Below, piece by piece: positions 33,293 through 44,138 of a stretch of 64,000 nucleotides of DNA; positions within the stretch are counted from its first letter, which is position 1, and each line of letters begins with the position of its first letter. Below the pieces are notes generated by a model. It was not told where the DNA came from. It saw nothing but the letters and a program-made list of their open reading frames with translations, and searched no databases. The DNA comes from Rhynchopus sp. YZ270_cl-10 (Eukaryota; Euglenozoa; Diplonemea; Diplonemida; Diplonemidae), in contig OZ037854.1 in assembly GCA_964035575.1 (NCBI GenBank), positions 992,001 to 1,056,000 of the forward strand, written 5' to 3'. Both the position numbers and the translations under genes were made by a program.

Positions 33293-33800
33293 CTTTTCTC
33301 TGCATGGTGGCTCACGGCCTTCCAGAAGAAGAACGAACTCTCCTGCGTTATCCCCCGCCAATACTTCTTGGACCCCTCAGCCAAAACAGCTGCGACGGGC
33401 AAGCTGCTCTCCATGGTCCCGGCCCTCTTCAGCACTACTCCCACAAAAGAAAAAGGGCCTCGGTCCGCTCGTGAAGCACAGGTACATATGCTTATACCTG
33501 GTCGCACTCAGCAGGGGCACTTCAGCAGTGGCATCGCTGTCCTTCGGGTCAGCAAACGAATCCGTACATGACCCACAGGATCGTCAAACGTGCAAGCTGA
33601 CCGGATGGCCGCGTAGCGTGGGTGGTCGGGCACGGTCCCGGGTAGACCCCGAAGAGCTGCTCTTTCTCCTTCGCGGTCTTCACAAGAAGGGACATAGTCT
33701 TCAGCTTCTTGCGAAGGTCCTTCGCATCAGCTGCGCCACGAACGTCATTCTGCGCCGACACGTAGCGATCTGCTCTCGGGGTGCAGTCTTCCCCTGCGAA
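33280..33800 (-). pseudogene. Probable minus-strand gene remnant, unknown family
   Basis: Minus-strand frames with GC-rich, gene-like codon use succeed each other: 33800-33575 (GEDCTPRADRYVSAQNDVRG, then AKDLRKKLKTMSLLVKTAKE), a second frame through about 33560-33490 (TDSFADPKDSDATAEVPLLS) and a third through 33480-33290 (GPFSFVGVVLKRAGTMESSL, AEGSKKYWRG). No clean splice signals join them all, so it is either an intron-containing gene I cannot parse or a decayed one. No family is recognised. It would be the clearest minus-strand gene in the window. Confidence 0.35.
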
Positions 33801-33812
33801 GAGAGCATCCAT

Positions 33813-33890
33813 GCATGTGTCCACCCCCCGGTACAGCCGGTCATTGTACCAAGGTACACTGTCGGCTTTGTATTTCAACTCCTCCTTTTC
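33813..33890 (-). repeat. GTACCAAGGTACACTGT dispersed repeat, copy 1
   Basis: It shares CCACCCCCCGGTACAGCC, GTACCAAGGTACACTGT and a TTGTATTTCAACT end with copies at 55213-55315 and 61511-61640. All three have the same orientation. Confidence 0.65.
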
Positions 33891-34034
33891 TTTAAAGCAA
33901 CCCACCCCGTCACCCCACACCCCCCACAGCACCTTACACCGAACCCCTGCAAGGGGGGGCACCACCTCGCTTCACCTTTTCATTGTTTTCCGTTACACCA
34001 CACCTTCACGGTGTGGTGGGGGGTGGGTTTCCCA

Positions 34035-36560
34035 ATGGATAAATACACAAAAATACGGAATATAGGGAAGGGGAACATGGGGTGCTGCTTTTTGGTGAAG
34101 CATACCGAGAGCGGGAAGCAGTATGTGATGAAGCAGATCGACCTTGGGTCGATGAACAAGAAGGAGCGGCGGCAGGCGTTGAATGAGGCAAAGTTGTTGA
34201 GCAGTTTGCGGCATCCCAATATTATAAATTATGTGGACAGCTTTTTGGCACGGCGGAGTGACCATTTGTGTATCGTCATGGAGCATGCAGATGCTGGCGA
34301 TGTGGGGGGCAGGCTCAAGGCCGCAAAAGGTCACCTTCGAGAGAATGTTGTCCTAGATTGGTTTATTCAGATCAGTTTGGCATTAGGCGCGATGCACAGC
34401 AAGCGGGTGCTGCACCGAGACATCAAGTCCCAGAACATCTTCCTCACCTCACAAGGCATCGTCAAAATAGGCGACTTCGGCATCGCGCGCGAGCTGAACA
34501 ACACCTTCGACCAGGCGCACACCTTTGTGGGCACGCCCTACTACCTCTCCCCAGAGCTTGTGCAGGAGAAGCCGTACGATTCGCGGAGGTATGGCGGGGG
34601 TTTTGTGTTCGGTGCTGCCGAGTGGATTAAAGTAACTGTGCAATTTTGCGGGGGCCGATACATCATTATTGTGCAAACTAATAATACTTCAATGTGACTA
34701 CGACAGCGAGATATAAAGTGAAGTGCTCTTTGTTTTCTATGCTCTCATTTCACCAAACCTCCACCCCACAGTGATACATGGGCCCTCGGCGTTGTGCTGT
34801 ACGAGCTCATGGCACTCAAACATCCCTTCAACGCTGCAGACATGAAGAGCCTCATGACAAAAATCGTATGACACACATCCACACCACCCTGGGCTCTTCG
34901 GCACCACCTACACCACCCACAACCCTCCACACACCCTCTCCTCCTCCTCCTCCTCCTACAGATCCGTGTGCAGTACGACCCGCCCCCCTCTGTCTACTCC
35001 CAGGAGCTGCGCGACGTGGTGGCGAAGATCCTTGTGAAGGATGTGCGGCAGCGTATCTGTCTCGACAAGGTGTTGCACCTGCCACTGGTGCGCCACCGCA
35101 TAGGTCAGTGGGTGAGCGGCATGGCAGGTGTGCCGCAGCCCTACCTCGACCGCATGCTGCAGAACAGGCTCTTCCCTTCGTACGCATACCCCGAGCAGCC
35201 GGCACCACCGCTGCCCGCACCCCAGACAGACAGAGAGGACGCAGAGACGGCAACCCCGCAGCCCCGGCGCCAGAGCCGTACGGACACCACCTCGCTCCCC
35301 TCCACAGCGACGACCACCACGCACACAGACCCGCCCCTCGGTGCTGCCAGGGAGCGGCGTGCCAACGGTTCCTCTCCTGCACCGTTGGCAGCGCAGGGCG
35401 GCGCATCACCCGAGCTGCACGACAGAGGCGACAGAGGCGGCACGCAGCCCTACAACGTGAACTACCCGCACAGTCTCCCTAATGTGCCGTACCCATACAA
35501 GCCGCCTCTGCTCGCGAATATGAACCTCAACCAGTTCATGGGGAAGAAGCCCGCAGGTGCTAGCGGCGGTGCTGGCAGCGGGCCTGCATCGGGTGCGCTT
35601 GCAACGCAGGACAGCAGTGCAGACATCAGACAGAGCAAGGCGCCTAGCCCGTACCCAATGCCCAGTCCGAAGATGCGGTATGCTTTTTGTAAAGGGAATA
35701 TTACTGAGCCTTTTTGGGCGTCCAATGGAAATCGCTGTAGAAAAGGTTCGAGAATGTAGCTATAATTTTAGTGCACAATGCACAGCAACGCAAAGGTGTA
35801 GACGACACTCTACACTCAACACTACACCTCGGACTGCGTCTCAACCACCCTTCCCTTCCCATCTCCATATCATCACCACAGAGACGACGGCACAGCCCAC
35901 AGCACAGACCTCCGCCAACGCGAACTCCTCAAGGAGCGTGAACTGCTCGGCATGATGGGCTACATGCGCAACCCACACCTCAGCAGGCTCCCTGCGAAGA
36001 ACGCTGTCACGAACCACTCGCCCTCACCGAACATGGGAGAGGCAGGTGGGCTGCCGCGTCTCAGCAGCAACACAGCACTGCGGGCACAGCCGATTCTCAA
36101 CCCAGGGGGACGCATGCCGGAGAAGGTATGTCTTTCCCCCCCGCAAAATATTGTCTGTTTTTAAGGTGGCAAATCTCCCACCTCTGTCCCTGCTTTTTAT
36201 CCCTGCCAGAATTTTAAATGCAGAGATTGATTGCCCCATTTTTGAGAGTTTTGAGAGTTGAATTAGCACAACTGCCTGCAGCTGCGGGGTCGTGGGCTTT
36301 GCACCCACCCCACAGCGCATGACGCAGCATGGTGTAGACTATCTACCGTGCAGAAGGCCCGCTGGCACGCTGTGTGGCGGACTGCGACTACAAATCCTTT
36401 TTTTTTTTTCGCGACACGCAAACCCCTTTCACAGCAGGTCGTACCGAACTACCCCCGACAGTCCGGCAACTACCAGGTCCCCTCGCTCCCACACCCGCAG
36501 CAGAAGCGTCCCGTGCTCCCTCTCCCACCGATGCCTCCCGTCCAGGCGATCAACCGATGA
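34035..36560 (+). CDS. NEK-family serine/threonine protein kinase, 577 aa, five exons
   Basis: Exons: 34035-34588, 34772-34865, 34962-35677, 35882-36125 and 36435-36560 (the last could start at 36438, a CAGCAG acceptor). The kinase domain spans residues about 4-260: Gly loop GKGNMG (11-16), ATP lysine K33, helix-C E51, HRD with D129 ([13 protein letters not shown]), DFG 147-149, GTPYYLSPE, and [20 protein letters not shown], whose spacing is typical of NIMA-related kinases. All catalytic residues are present. The C-terminal 300 residues are Pro/Ser/Thr-rich and probably disordered. NEKs act in mitosis and cilium/basal-body control; which applies here is not shown. The ATG at 34035 is chosen because the kinase domain starts three residues later and the upstream in-frame DNA is not conserved-looking. 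Intron 4 holds an amidase gene fragment. Confidence 0.92.
36274..36389 (+). pseudogene. FAAH-type amidase gene fragment inside NEK intron 4
   Basis: 116 bp match the intronless amidase gene at 46210-46340 (GCAGCTGCGGGGTCGTGGGC onward to GGCACGCTGTGTGGCGGACT) with a deletion of about 14 bp and few changes. The frame is broken by the deletion. It is closer to the 45470 gene than to the 38734 gene, so it was copied from that lineage. Confidence 0.85.
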
Positions 36561-37765
36561 CGTACGTTCGGTTCTGCTGTGCCCTTTCTTTGGGGCGTTG
36601 TCGTCCGTCGATACGTACGGTGAGGTTGTGTTGTGCACTGTTAACTTCTCAATGTGACCAAACAGAGGCTTTGGTCACGTAAACTGTTCTCTTGTGCCTC
36701 TAGGTCTTGCAACCCTTCGTCTCTTTGCCGCGTTACCGCGTGCTTAGAGTGAAGGGGGAAAGGCGAGAGGCCAAACTATCTTACTGGTGTCTCAAAAAAA
36801 CGAGGTTTCTGGTGTTGTTGTTATTTTTTAACCTTTTAAAAGGGATCTAGCTTTGTGAAGTGTTTTCATACTCTAATTTTTTTTATGTGTGTCGTGAGCT
36901 GCAAAGACTTATCACTACACACATTGTGCAAATGTAAGATAAGGGGGTAGTGTGTGCCTTGGTGCATCCAACAAGCAAGAGTGGGTTGAGAGCGTTGTCT
37001 CTCACTCACTATGTGTAGAGAACGGATGATACTTTATAGATGTGCCGTGTACGAGAGGTCACCATGTGACAAATGTGACGCTGACTATCTGAAAAACTTA
37101 CGATAGCCGGAAGTTTTTATTCTCTTTTCTTTTGCTCTGGGTTCGATAACCTGTGGGGAACCAGTTGAGTGGTCCAGTGTAGTCCGCCGCTTCTCTTCAT
37201 TTTCAGTAAGATCTGTGTGTGTGTGTGTGTGCTCGAGAGGCACTTTCAAGTTTTCTTTTAATGTCTTCTTTTTGATTTTGCAGTGTTTCTTTTTACTAGC
37301 GTTATTTTCAACAAAAGGGTTATGTTATTTATCAGGTGCTTTCCGTTCGTTTGCGATTAGTATTTCCCCACCCACCCCTAGTGGGCCAACCCCACCTTTA
37401 TGTCTGTATGGTGCTCTGGTGTAGGGTGGCTTACCCGCGAAGTCCATCCGAAGGTATAGAATATAAATACAGCCACCATTTGAGAATGTTTGTGCATGGG
37501 TAGTCCGGATCCAGATTCCAGGCAATTCTGAGAAACCTGGAATCACCTGGATCTGGACTGGACCCGATCCGCGATTGTTTTAAAAAAAACAATGTATGGG
37601 TTCTTCTGTGAACATTTGTCCCGTTTTTTATTTTTGTGTTGTGCGAAACTCTTGCGACACTCTGAACCCCTTCTCCACACACACCCCCCAGATTTGCGCC
37701 GTGAATGGACGTGGTGTCTTCACAAAGCAGAAAGGACGGGGCAATGGATGAGGGGGGTTCTTTGA

Positions 37766-37799
37766 GGTGACTAAGCACCAAGAGAAGCTTAGGTTCATC
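37766..37799 (+). repeat. Oriented hairpin element copy
   Basis: GGTGACTAAGC, loop ACCAAGAGA, AGCTTAGGTTCATC. A second copy follows 75 bp later. Confidence 0.7.
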
Positions 37800-37874
37800 A
37801 AAGCGAACGTTCTTATGTTTAGTTCTTTGACAAAAAAAATGCTGTCTAGTACATTGTGCTTTATTCACACAGAA

Positions 37875-37905
37875 GGTGACTAAGCACGAGAAGCTCAGGG
37901 TCATC
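37875..37905 (+). repeat. Oriented hairpin element copy
   Basis: GGTGACTAAGC, loop ACGAGA, AGCTCAGGGTCATC. Confidence 0.7.
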
Positions 37906-37933
37906 ATTACTTTTCTTTATTTTTCATGCTCAC

Positions 37934-37971
<38 letters not shown>

Positions 37972-38733
37972 GTTAGTGGTCCCTAGTAGGGATACAGGTT
38001 AGTGTACCGATCTGTCAACACGCAACGTGCCCTGCAACAGGCAACATTGTATGTCTTCAGAATGTCACGAAACAAGAAGCATGGAGTGATGCCGATATAG
38101 GGTGAAATTAGAGCTGACGACGCCCGACTTTGCCAAGCGGGCTGAACGGTTAAAAAAAAAAAAAAACAGCAGAAAATCATAATAGATGACAAAAATGAAC
38201 GAAACCATAGAAGGTGGACAGGTGGTCCTGTTGCAGGTATATTACTGTAAAAATCACTGCAAAAAAGCGTGCATTTCCTCTTCTTTTAAGAGAACGTGCT
38301 CTGTAGGGCATCGTTTGTTCTTTCAAGTTGCCTTTTTTTTCTCTCTTTTTTTTTGTTTACCCAGACACAAATCACCCGAAATGGGTGACACAAAGTGTTG
38401 ACTGCGGTCGCTCACTGTTGTACCTTTTTTGGGTTGTGTTGAACACATACACACAACACACCTTCGTAACAGAAGGGGGTGCGGATGTGCTTACTTTCAT
38501 TTTCACAATACATAGGATGCCACAACCTGTCGTTTCACGGAGAGGTGTAGGCTCATCTTTCCAACCTTTTTCTTTTTCTGTCTGCGTCCGCCGATTGGTG
38601 AGGCGTTTGCACTTTCAACCTTTTCATTTTTCTGTTTTGTCCTTTCTTTTGAACGAGAACTAAAACAAAAGGAATAACTTTCCCTGATGCCACTCCTTTC
38701 TCATATTTCCTCAATAGAACGAAACCAACCAAA

Positions 38734-40612
38734 ATGTTGATATGTCCCTCCACTGAGGGGTGCGCTCATGTGAAGAATGTGTCGCTTGCGCTTGCGGCGG
38801 TGTATGCAGGCAACTGGGTGAGGTTGTGCCTCCGGTCGCGTGCACGCGCGCAGTACCTTGATGGGGTGGCGGCAGAGAAGCTAGACGCACGCAACACACG
38901 TCGTGCAGCAGCAAAGGCTGTGCTGCCTGCGTTCGCAGACATCCCTGAGGCGCTGCGTGTGTCGCAGATGACGGTCGCAGAGCTTTCGGCGGCGATGGCG
39001 TCAGGCGAGCTGACGTCGGAGCTGGTTGTGACGATCGCCTGTGCACGCGCCCTGCAGGCTGGGGAGGAGCTGGGGTGCAACGCAGAGGAGCGCTTCCTTG
39101 AGGCCGTCGAGGAGGCTGTGCTGCGCGATAAGCAGCGTGCGGAGGGGAACGTGCTTGGCCCGCTGCACGGCATCCCCTTCTCCGTCAAGGACCAGGTCCA
39201 CATGGCGGGGTTCGACTCCTCTTATGGGAACGCTGCGAAGCTCTTCCGCCCACGCAAGGAGGACTCGCTGTTGGTCAAGATCCTTCGCGATGCAGGCGGG
39301 GTGCCTTTCGTCCGCTCGAACATGCCTCAGGCAGGCATGCTTCCAGAAACCGTGAACCACATTTATGGTATGCTTTCCACCCTACCCAACTTCCACCCAA
39401 CTCTCAACACTTTCAGGCACGACGTGTAACCCGTACAACCTCGACCGTTCTTCTGGCGGCAGCTCTGGTGGCGAGGGTGTGCTTGTTGCGACTGGCGCAT
39501 CGCCTCTGGGGATCGGGACGGACATCGGTGGGTCCGTGCGTATCCCTGCACTGAACTGCGGTGTGGTGGGCTTCAAGCCTACCTCACAGCGTATGTCGTC
39601 CTCCGGCATTGCTGCGAAGAAGGGCGACGGCGAAGGCCCACAGGGACAATACCACGTCGTTCCCGCAGCAGGCCCGCTGGCACGCTGTGTGGCGGACTGC
39701 GACCTGGCGATGCAACTCTGGTGCAACAGCATGTCGAACACAGACACCACCATCCCCCCGCAACCATGGGCGTCGCAGGTGAAGGAGACGAGACGGCTGC
39801 GCTTTGGGGTCATCCGGTATGATGGGTTCTTCCCTGCGTGCACGGCGGTGGAGCGTGCTGTTGACATTGCTGTTGAGGGGCTGCAACGTGACGGGCATGA
39901 GGTTGTCGACTTCTGCAGCGATGGATACAACCTGAGCTGGAACGGCGAGACCTTCTCCAAGCTCATGCAGGCCGAGGGCAATCTCCACAGCCTTGTCGCC
40001 AGCGTCGACGGCGAGCGCCTTCACAAATACTACTCCTTCTTCTACCTCAACTCACAAATCCCACGCCCGGTACGCTGGATTCTCGGCAAAATCTTGGGCC
40101 TTTTGGGAAAGACACGGGTCCAGAAGATTATGGAAGGAGGCTACGCGCTGGATGCACGCTCCTACATGGAGGCGATCCACGAGAGGGACGAGCATAAGAG
40201 GAGGATGGTGGCACGCATGCAGGAGATGGGCATCGATGCGCTGCTGTGTGCGCAGATGGGCGTGCCTGCGATGCTGCATGGGAAGTGCAGTCGCATCAAT
40301 ATTGCGTGCTCGTACACGTTTCTGTTCAACAATGTGCACTTCCCTGCAGGGAACGTGCCGGTCACCTACGTAGATGAGGATGAACAGCACTATGACACAC
40401 CGTGCGAACGCTTTGCAGACACCTTTGAAGCGTTCACAAAGGAAAACATGGTCGCCTCTGCCGGTCTACCCGTAGGCGTCCAAGTGGCGACTCTTCCCTT
40501 CAGGGATGAGCTCTGTCTCCGTGCCATGCTCGAAGTGGAGCGTGCTGTCGCACAGCAAATGGTCAAACCTACCCTCTCCCGCGACACTGCCATGCTCAAG
40601 GCGGTGGTTTAA
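38734..40612 (+). CDS. Fatty-acid amide hydrolase-type amidase 1, 609 aa, two exons
   Basis: Exons 38734-39367 and 39417-40612, separated by a 49-bp GTATGC...TTTCAG intron. It is an amidase-signature serine hydrolase: K152 in GIPFSVKDQV, S227 in SSGGSSGG and S251 in GTDIGGSVR give the Lys-Ser-Ser triad, and the spacings (75 and 24 residues) equal those of mammalian FAAH (142/217/241). It is expected to hydrolyse fatty-acid amides; the exact substrate is unknown. A hydrophobic N-terminal stretch (about 16-32) could anchor it to a membrane, as in FAAH. Long DNA stretches of exon 1 are identical to the 45470 gene, while the C-terminal halves differ strongly. Confidence 0.92.
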
Positions 40613-40797
40613 AAAAGGATGGGGATGGTTTTTTAAAAGTGTTTATGTTGTATTGTGATTCTCATAAAGTTAAGATGCAAAGAGAAGAAACAAAGAGGGG
40701 GGGGATAACGTTGAGTGAGAACCCCCGATCCTCCCACACCACATCCATCGTATCCCCAAACCCTTTTGGTCTTTTAAAAAACAAAAAACAAAAACCG
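40613..40797 (+). promoter_or_regulatory. Spacer and leader before the secreted-protein gene
   Basis: Only 185 bp separate the amidase stop from the next start. The last 25 bp are A-rich (AAAAAACAAAAAACAAAAAC) directly before ATGATG. The frame stays open upstream to 40639, but that part lacks gene-like composition. Confidence 0.4.
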
Positions 40798-41679
40798 ATG
40801 ATGCATTTGCGTGCGTTTGTGGCGCTCTGTGCGGTGTCGGCTGTGGTTGCGCAAGACCCTGTGGACCCCGTGTGCACGCAGAACATTGAGGAGACGCGTG
40901 AGGATATCACGAAGACAGGGGACGCCATCAAGGCTGCAGCAGCAACGTGCCACAATGCTACACAGGCAGACTGTCTGGCTGCAGTGAACGCAGCGTCGCT
41001 GTCGAGCACCTTTCTTGTCCTTCAGATTACACGCACAGGAACAGCGTGCAGCAAGATCGACCAGCAGTGTGCAAACACAATCAACCTCGCTGCGTTCGAC
41101 ATGAACACTGTTGTCAACACCGTCACGAAGGCAGTGGCGGACTGCTCCCAGGGCTTCACCGCTGAGTGTTCCACAGACATCCATGACGCTGCCACACAGC
41201 TGGGACAGGTGGGAAAAGATGTTTCCTTTGCTGTGGGTAACTGCACTGCCACAGTGAACAGGGCCAGAGTGGCTGCAGACCCTGTGGACCCCGTGTGCAC
41301 GGAGAACATTGAGGAGACGCGTGAGGATATCACGAAGACAGGGGACGCCATCAAGGCTGCAGCAGCAACGTGCCACAATGCTACACAGGCAGACTGTCTG
41401 GCTGCAGTGAACGCAGCGTCGCTGTCGAGCACCTTTCTCGTCCTTCAGATTACACGCACAGGAACGGCGTGCAGCAAGATCGACCAGCAGTGTGCAAACA
41501 CAATCAACCTCGCTGCGTTCGACATGAACACTGTTGTCAACACCGTCACGAAGGCAGTGGCGGACTGCTCCCAGGGTTTCACCGCTGAGTGTTCCACAGA
41601 CATCCATGACGCTGCCACGCAGCTGGGACAGGTGGCCCAGGATGTTTCCTCTGCTGTGGGTAACTGCACGCAGGCATGA
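40798..41679 (+). CDS. Secreted Cys-rich protein with two 141-residue repeats, 293 aa
   Basis: The start at 40798 is chosen because it gives a typical signal peptide (MMHLRAFVALCAVSAVVAQ) with likely cleavage before DPVDPVC. The longer frame from 40639 would bury it. The mature protein is two almost identical 141-residue units (from 40855 and 41278) plus a short tail. Each unit has eight cysteines, is Ala/Thr-rich and predicted helical, and has NAT and NCT glycosylation sequons. The DNA of the two units differs at only a handful of sites, so the duplication is recent or is kept homogeneous by conversion. I recognise no family. It is probably exported or displayed outside the cell. It lies between two related amidase genes, but no functional link is evident. 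Confidence 0.85.
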   Translation: MMHLRAFVALCAVSAVVAQDPVDPVCTQNIEETREDITKTGDAIKAAAATCHNATQADCLAAVNAASLSSTFLVLQITRTGTACSKIDQQCANTINLAAFDMNTVVNTVTKAVADCSQGFTAECSTDIHDAATQLGQVGKDVSFAVGNCTATVNRARVAADPVDPVCTENIEETREDITKTGDAIKAAAATCHNATQADCLAAVNAASLSSTFLVLQITRTGTACSKIDQQCANTINLAAFDMNTVVNTVTKAVADCSQGFTAECSTDIHDAATQLGQVAQDVSSAVGNCTQA

Positions 41680-42096
41680 TGGATGCGTGACGTGGCACTC
41701 TCATCTGCTGCAGAGGACATTCATTCACGTTGAGTTGGGGCTTGGGCTGGTTGTGTGCGATGCGTGGCAATTTCTGCCCTGCGCACGTGGTATACATTGC
41801 CACGTGTCAAACAAGCTGAACCAGCCCAGCACCCCCAGCGGCGCAACGGCTCTGCGGTGTTCGCTTAGATGCGTGTGTTCGCATACAAAAGGTCACGCAC
41901 CTTTCAAGCTTTTCTTGTTTTGTTTTCTGTGCACGAGAGGCACATTCATCTTTCAAGTTTATTTTTGCATGCCTACTTCGAGGTGTCTGTGCGGTATCAA
42001 CGACCCATTTTTTTTTTTTTTTTGTACCGTCCACGGGTAAGCTGCAGTACGAGTGATGTGTGTTTCATGCGATTGGTTTTTTTATTTTGTTTTTTA

Positions 42097-42131
42097 GGTG
42101 AACGAAGCAAAAGCTTTTTATGGGGTTCATC
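42097..42131 (+). repeat. Oriented hairpin element copy, diverged
   Basis: GGTGAACGAAGC, AAAGCTTTTTATGG, GGTTCATC, then GTACCAACC and a T tract like other copies. Confidence 0.5.
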
Positions 42132-42281
42132 GTACCAACCTTTTTTTCTCTAACATTTTGTGAGTTTCTTACCGCGTGAATTTGCCAAACTAGGTACACG
42201 AGAAAAAAAAAATAAACACGAGTCAAAAGAAAAAGAAAAACGCAAGGAGTCATAGCAACGTGTTTGGGAGAAGGCTGGATC

Positions 42282-42377
42282 TACCGTAATCGGAATAATG
42301 TTCGACCGTAAAAAATCAGAAAAATCCTGAAAAGGTCGAACATTATTACGGCCGACAACTTTTTTCCGATTACGGTA
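42282..42377. mobile_element. MITE family 2, 96 bp, with TA ends
   Basis: The terminal repeats TACCGTAATCGGAA and TTCCGATTACGGTA contain the inner motif GTTCGACCGTAA and its inverse. The TA at each end fits the target duplication of Tc1/mariner-type elements. Relatives: 63259-63607 and a decayed one at 60601-60715. Confidence 0.7.
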
Positions 42378-42475
42378 TATCTTCTTCTCTTTCTTGATAA
42401 TCTGTTGGTGGTGTTAATCCTGCTTCAGACAAGAGTGCTTTGCTTCACATGGCAGAGGTATCTTTATGTTTATGA

Positions 42476-43265
42476 GGGTGGCACAACTTTTTTTTTCGTT
42501 TCCCGCTCGCGCGCGCATTTTTTTTTCGAGATTCAAAAAAAAAAAAGTTTGGCGGAAAAAAAGTTTCGGTACTGGGTACTGAGTACTGGTGGACATTTTG
42601 GGGTTTTTTTTTCGTGAAAATATTTTTTCTTCACCGGGTTGTACACGATTTTGACCAAAATTTATAAAAACTCGTCCATTTCGTCAAATTGACCCCACCA
42701 CACAACGGACGGATTCCGGAAATGCAAATGCCGGTGCTGTCGCGCATTTTCATGTTTGAGCATCAGGGAGGGAAAATCTGAGTTGTGGGATTTACCTTGC
42801 CCCTTTTGCCTTTACACTCATTTTGACCAAAACCAAGAACTTGGCCATATCGGCAAATTGACCCCACCACAGTGCGGACAGATTCCGGAAATGCCAATCG
42901 CGGCATGTTTTGGGGCTGAAAAATTTGCAGGGAAATATTTTTGAGCAGTATTTTTTTGGCCGAAAATGGGCCCACGTATAAGTGGCTGGGCTCATATTTT
43001 CAAAAATTTAAGTGGTCAAAAAATTGTCCAATTTTCGAGATTGACCCCACCACTTTCTGGACGGATTCCGGAAATGCTAAAAAACTGTGTTTTGGGTCAC
43101 CCGTTTTTGGGGCCCCTGAGGCGATTTTATATAAAAAGCCCACAGGATCACCCTGTTCCGCAACTTGTTTGTCAACTTTTTTTTCAGGCAAAACTTTTTT
43201 TTTGCGCGCGCGCGCATTTTTATCCCAGAGTCAGCGAGCGGGAAACAAAAAAAGTCGTGCCACCC
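42476..43265. mobile_element. 790-bp element with ~40-bp terminal inverted repeats and 3-bp flank duplication
   Basis: The left end GGGTGGCACAACTTTT, then TTCGTTTCCCGCTCGCG, mirrors the right end (CGAGCGGGAAAC, then GTCGTGCCACCC). TGA directly abuts both ends (42473-42475 and 43266-43268). The inside has no transposase frame but holds three units of the GACCCCACCAC/ATTCCGGAAATGC repeat. A 3-bp duplication would fit CACTA or PIF/Harbinger elements, but the ends do not settle it. Confidence 0.6.
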
Positions 43266-43470
43266 TGACGTGTTTTTTTTTTTGGGTGTGCACATGTACT
43301 GTGACGCACATCGTCTTTCACGTCCCCCCCCTCTCTCTCTCTCTCTCTTTAGATGATAGTATTCCAACGACGTTCATTCGCCTTTCAGTTGATCTATTTT
43401 CCTCCCCTCGTAGAACTATACATTTGGTTAAAGCAAGACCTGAGGAGGGGGGGGATTTTTTTTTTATATA

Positions 43471-43583
43471 GGGGGTCAGATTTACCCTATTTTGAAAAAG
43501 TTCAGGCTTGCCCGAAAAAAAAAAAAAAACTCTTTTCGGGCAAATGAACTATTTTTTTCAAAATAGGGTAAATCTGACTCCCT
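43471..43583. mobile_element. 113-bp foldback element
   Basis: GGGTCAGATTTACCCTATTTT and its inverse AAAATAGGGTAAATCTGACTC form the arms. Inside lies a second pairing of TTGCCCGAAAA with TTTTCGGGCAA. T-rich flanks ending TTTTATA are similar on both sides. Confidence 0.7.
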
Positions 43584-43714
43584 TTTTTTTATACAAACAT
43601 TGTTGAAGTTTCTCACTCATTGAGGCACAGCAGTACCATATTATATCATTGAAAGACCAAGACGGGCTCGTGGCGCACCCTTGTTGTTGTTTTTTTTTTT
43701 TTTTTTCGTTTTTT

Positions 43715-43745
43715 GGTGACGAAGCACGAGAGGCTTAGATTCATC
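43715..43745 (+). repeat. Oriented hairpin element copy
   Basis: GGTGACGAAGC, loop ACGAGAG, GCTTAGATTCATC; followed by TTTTACCAACTTTTT. Confidence 0.7.
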
Positions 43746-43836
43746 TTTTACCAACTTTTTCGTCTTTTTTCTTGTGTATTTTCCCCCTTTTTTTATTGAC
43801 TTGCCACCACCCCTTTTGGAGCAATTCACCCCCCTA

Positions 43837-43910
43837 GTGGCTGTATTGTGATAATTAATCCACATCAGAATTCTCTATTGTGATGGGGCAATTCATCATA
43901 GTACAGCCAC
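43837..43910. mobile_element. MITE family 1, second member, 74 bp
   Basis: GTGGCTGTATTGTGATAATT at the left and ATCATAGTACAGCCAC at the right match the ends of 19512-19625; the interior is shorter. Confidence 0.65.
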
Positions 43911-44106
43911 CGTTCATTTCCCTCCCTCCCAACGTAATGTGGCGAAAGTTATAGACGAAACCCTCGCTTGAAACATGGCGTCACAAAGTCATACCGGACC
44001 CCTCTAACACAAACGCGGTGGGAATGCTATTTTACCGCGCAAATTTAAAAAACAATAGTAACGACAACAACTTTGTTCCATTGATCTGTCCCCCCCTTTC
44101 TCTCCA

Positions 44107-44138
44107 GGCGACTAAGCCATGAGAGGCTCTGAGTCATC
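44107..44138 (+). repeat. Oriented hairpin element copy
   Basis: GGCGACTAAGCC, loop ATGAGA, GGCTCTGAGTCATC. Confidence 0.6.

Larger units (their letters stand above)
36561..38733 (+). other. Gene-free region before the first amidase gene
   Basis: No gene is seen. It contains a foldback at 37501-37565 (TCCGGATCCAGATTCCAGG facing CCTGGAATCACCTGGATC), hairpin elements at 37766 and 37875, and a partial one at 38535-38557 followed by CTGCGTCCGCCGATTGGTGA, a motif also seen at 32426 and 17106. Confidence 0.6.

Noticed and set aside
33471-34034. In-frame upstream extension of the NEK reading frame
   Set aside because: The kinase domain begins right after the ATG at 34035; the upstream stretch overlaps a dispersed repeat and minus-strand coding-like DNA.
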